64,000 bases of DNA, taken from positions 290,237-354,236 of the forward strand of contig NW_019775432.1 in the NCBI RefSeq assembly GCF_001039355.2. The letters are read 5' to 3'. Each line of letters starts with the position of its first letter. The stretch's first letter is position 1. The notes under the pieces are model-generated. The model was not told the origin of the DNA and did no database searches. It saw only the letters and a list, made by a program, of their open reading frames with translations. The stretch comes from Lingula anatina. Lineage: Eukaryota; Brachiopoda; Lingulata; Lingulida; Lingulidae. The position numbers and the translations under genes were made by a program. Shown in pieces: positions 61,188-64,000 of the stretch.

Positions 61188-61421
61188 TTGTCTTCTCTAA
61201 CGCAATTTACAACAGAATTTCAACCCAGCACAGGTCTGGCTGAGCCAGACAATGCCACTGCGGCCGCTAACACGACACCAGTGAGTACACAAGCTCCAAG
61301 GTCAGAACTACGTCCAAACCATCGCGACCACCAAGACGACAATAATATTTTATATCTCATCTTGATGCGTTATATCTCGAACTCCTTGTTTGCGAGACGA
61401 AATTTCATTGATTTTTCACAA
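61188..61421 (+). CDS. Candidate exon, unknown Thr-rich
   Basis: An open frame with coding-like composition (SSLTQFTTEF, EPDNATAAANTTPVSTQ, then NNILYLILMRYI) ends at a strong donor TTCACAA|GTAAGT. No ATG in frame and the acceptor is unclear. It could be an isolated exon of a mucin-like gene or chance. Confidence 0.25.
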
Positions 61422-61991
61422 GTAAGTTGTGATACCATACATGCTTTCAAAATTCTCCAATAACCTGCGCGGGGAAACTTTAATGTATTATAAATATTAT
61501 CACAGACAAACCTTTTTTTTCATATATTTCGCTGGAGCAGTAGTCGAAATAATTTACTGGTACAGAGTTGATTAAAGATTTAAATGTAAAAACTGATAGA
61601 ATAAGTGTTGAATGTTTTTTATTTTTTATGGATATCAACATTTTGTATTATATATTATTAATTAAATTATTTCTTACACCATTCATGCGCACTGGCCAGC
61701 TTTTGAATTTACATTAAGTTAATTTCCTAAACCTTCATACAATCAGCATTTATAAAACGCATCTAAGAAATGATACAAGATATCGAATTTGGCCATTTAT
61801 TTTTACCATTTCCTTGAAATATGCAGCTATTTGAACAAAGAAAACAGTTGAAATTGGGAAAATATGTTTATCTAACTTTATCTTCCAGCTCTGTGGTGAT
61901 ACTCCCGACACAAAATAGAACTGTCGGCAGTTTTTCCGCCGTCTGCTCAACTTTTGTGTTTCGTCCATGCGGACTCGTCAGGGGAGCCAAG
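61422..61991. other. Flank of IAP copy 2, nothing recognised
   Basis: AT-rich. Similarity to the 3' flank of the other IAP copy ends essentially at the stop codon. Confidence 0.4.
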
Positions 61992-63890
61992 CTAGCAGAG
62001 ATAGGTTTTTACTGTGCCCCTGATCTTGGATTCACAAACTGGGCATTTTCGGAGAGAGGGAGCGCATGGATTGCAACACACAAGATGAGCACACGGCAAG
62101 AGAACAACCTCAGCGTCCCTCACCTTACATATTTTACATTTTCTCTGTTCTTTTAAAAGTTTATTTTCTTCCCTTAGTTTGTCTGATAAGATAACGGGGT
62201 CAATGGGTTCAGGGGGGTTATTTGTATTTGCGGAGGGTGCTGTGTCATTTGGAGGTGTTTGGTCTGATTGACCCCTGGCTACTGTGACATTTTGGGGATC
62301 ATTTCTCAAATTGGTATCCCCTTTGCTATCCCCCAGTTCTTGTTCCTCTTCAATTCTAAGAAGAGCTTCTATTAAAGATTGTAGATTAGGGAAATCGTCA
62401 CCAACAGTTGTAAGTCTATTTTCTATAGCCCTTCTTACTAAATCTCGGGAATAACCCATTGCTATTACTTTCTGGACTGATGGTGCATCTAATCGAGCTT
62501 TTATTTCTCTTGCCTCTATCTGATGGGTATGTGGGGACCGACCTGCTTGGCCGGAAAATTGGCCGTTGGCGGAATTGCGTTGCAGTATTTCTCTGATGAA
62601 AGACACTCCTTTACATTGTTTCACATACCCACAATTTGGGAACCAACGCGCATGCTCAGTCCATACGTCATCCTGTGGCTCCCAGTTTCTCAGTCCCCCG
62701 CCACAGAAAAAGCATTTCACATTGTCCCCAAAGCCGGCGTAATAGAACCCCGCTATGGAAAGTTCTCTTGGTGTTTGCCGCTTACTGATGGGCCAGTTTT
62801 CAAACGTCAAAATCCTGTTCTGTTCAATTGCAAACTGGGGATGTTTTGGTCGTTCAGTCACTATTGGGTTATCGTCAAACAATAAATTGTTCTGCTGGGT
62901 CAAACTCTGCTCTCGGTTTTGTCTCTGTTGTACAAACGAACACAACGGAAAATGTTTCAAATGTTCTCCAAATGCATCATCGCCCCTGCCCCAAGATCTG
63001 ATTTTCCCGCCGCAATAAGCACATTTTACAATATCTGAAGTCCCTAAATAAAAGAACCCCGCCTTTGCGAGTTCACTGGGTCTGACAGGACAACTGTCTG
63101 GGAAATTAGCATAGGTTTGCATACGAGTTAACTCATTCTCCTTCATAATCAACATAAAGTCCTCACTCTCATGGACATTTGTAAGGGTCGGAGAAGTAGT
63201 GTAAGAGTAATGGGGATTGTTTTGACGCGTTTCAGTTGGCGGTGACCTCCTGACGGCAAGATTGTCAGTAGTGTCAACGCCGACTTGAGCGTTTGGATTA
63301 ACAGCAGACCGAGGCGTCTTTCCGGTGGCCTCGTTCCGTGATTCTGTCCTTTCGTCAGCACGGTTTCTTAATTCACTGGTAGTGCCATGGGTGACTTCAC
63401 CTCTCATTGAATTTCCATTCGCGACTCTCAAAGAGCCCTCAGCATGTTGGGAACCTTGTGACACCCGAGTCCCAGGGGAACGAAGACCAAGAGGAGCGTA
63501 GATTGTTCTTTGAAGTCCTGCATTTTCTTCGGGAGAAGAGACTTCAACATATATCGGAATATTCTCTTTATTAACACCATTTATGTAGCGACAGTTTGGT
63601 GATACTTGGTGGTGCTTGTGTTCGGGGTTGTCGCCCAATTTCCAACCTCGAACGCTGCGATGACAAGCGAAACATTCCACTTCATCGTCCCTGCCAGTGT
63701 AGTAAAAGCCGTACTTGGCCAGCCTAGCAGCAGAAGCAGGTGCCTAATCAGGCCAATTGGCAAAGGTTAAGAGTCGTTGGTACTCATACCTGTAACGCTG
63801 TGTCGGACTCAGCGGACGGTGACCGTTTCCTTGTACATCGTTTTCATAATCTTTCAAACCTAGCGGTGACTTTCCTTTGCTCAGTGCCAT
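61992..63890 (-). pseudogene. IAP copy 2 with nonsense codon in BIR1
   Basis: It aligns along its whole length with the IAP at 48250-50145, with roughly nine in ten residues identical by eye. The ATG at 63890 is followed by 48 codons (…LLTFANWPD) and then TAG at 63744-63746, where the other copy has TGG (Trp, WPDWTPASAARLA). Beyond the stop the frame is intact to TAG at 61992: rest of BIR1 (VECFACHRSVRGWKLGDN), BIR2, BIR3, UBA-like region and RING (CKICKVRDAEVVLLPCAHLV). The first plausible in-frame ATGs after the stop would drop BIR1. The similarity continues 5' of the ATG through the splice acceptor region (ATTTCACCAACGCAGTTTT), so it is a DNA-level duplication, not a retrocopy. It could be a pseudogene, a null allele or a truncated BIR2-BIR3-RING protein. 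Confidence 0.85.
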
Positions 63891-64000
63891 TCTGAAGTAA
63901 GAGCGAGAACTTAATATTATCGATTTCACCAACGCAGTTTTTTTTTCAGCTTTGTTTGCTCCAAGGATAATTTGGCATTAATTCTGTTATCTTTTTACTT

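Noticed and set aside
1-64000. CRISPR arrays, bacterial operons, origins or riboswitches
   Set aside because: The window is plainly eukaryotic; none of the repeats has the unit/spacer structure of a CRISPR array.

Overview
This is eukaryotic, AT-rich, intron-bearing DNA. It is most likely from a marine or freshwater invertebrate, probably a mollusc and perhaps a bivalve. The reasons are a three-BIR IAP gene present in two copies, a HEPN-STAND-TPR innate-immune type gene, secreted Ig and integrin-stalk proteins, a METTL24-like gene, and very dense TIR, foldback and MITE elements with minisatellites. The taxon is an inference; nothing in the window fixes the species.

Layout. 1-45 is an N gap. 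1.69-1.77 kb holds a complete tRNA-Asp(GTC). 3.1-6.0 kb (+) is a secreted Ig-domain gene. 6.7-9.2 kb is a 1.2-kb stretch present twice across a single N, most likely two unmerged overlapping contig ends. 8.8-13.1 kb (-) is an unusual gene: a signal peptide joined directly to integrin-beta EGF repeats and a beta-tail domain, with no ligand-binding head. A hAT-type MITE with a perfect 8-bp target duplication lies at 14.85 kb and a ~75-bp minisatellite at 15.4-15.9 kb. 18.3-22.7 kb (-) is a two-exon HEPN / NB-ARC / TPR gene whose intron is almost filled by a large palindromic Tc1/mariner-derived element. 30.4-34.8 kb (+) is a complete seven-exon METTL24-like methyltransferase gene with another palindromic element in one intron. 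38.7-40.3 kb is a foldback element carrying a 36-bp minisatellite that recurs at 23.7 kb. 40.8-48.0 kb is a decayed minus-strand L1/Tx1-type LINE, broken by nested insertions, one of them a ~3.5-kb TIR-flanked element containing exon-like sequence. 48.25-50.15 kb (-) is an intact IAP (three BIRs, UBA-like region, RING). 56.2-59.3 kb (-) is a secreted gene with a contactin-associated/fibrinogen-like domain that carries one in-frame TGA. 61.99-63.89 kb (-) is a second IAP copy with a nonsense codon in BIR1.

The genes do not form an operon or one pathway. The shared theme is innate immunity and cell death (IAP, STAND NTPase with HEPN) and secreted or adhesion proteins, in a repeat-rich setting. 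The main biological leads are the HEPN-STAND gene with an intact RNase-type motif, the headless integrin stalk, the IAP duplication and the large palindromic elements. All exon models were built by hand from splice signals, reading phase and recognisable motifs; none has transcript support here.
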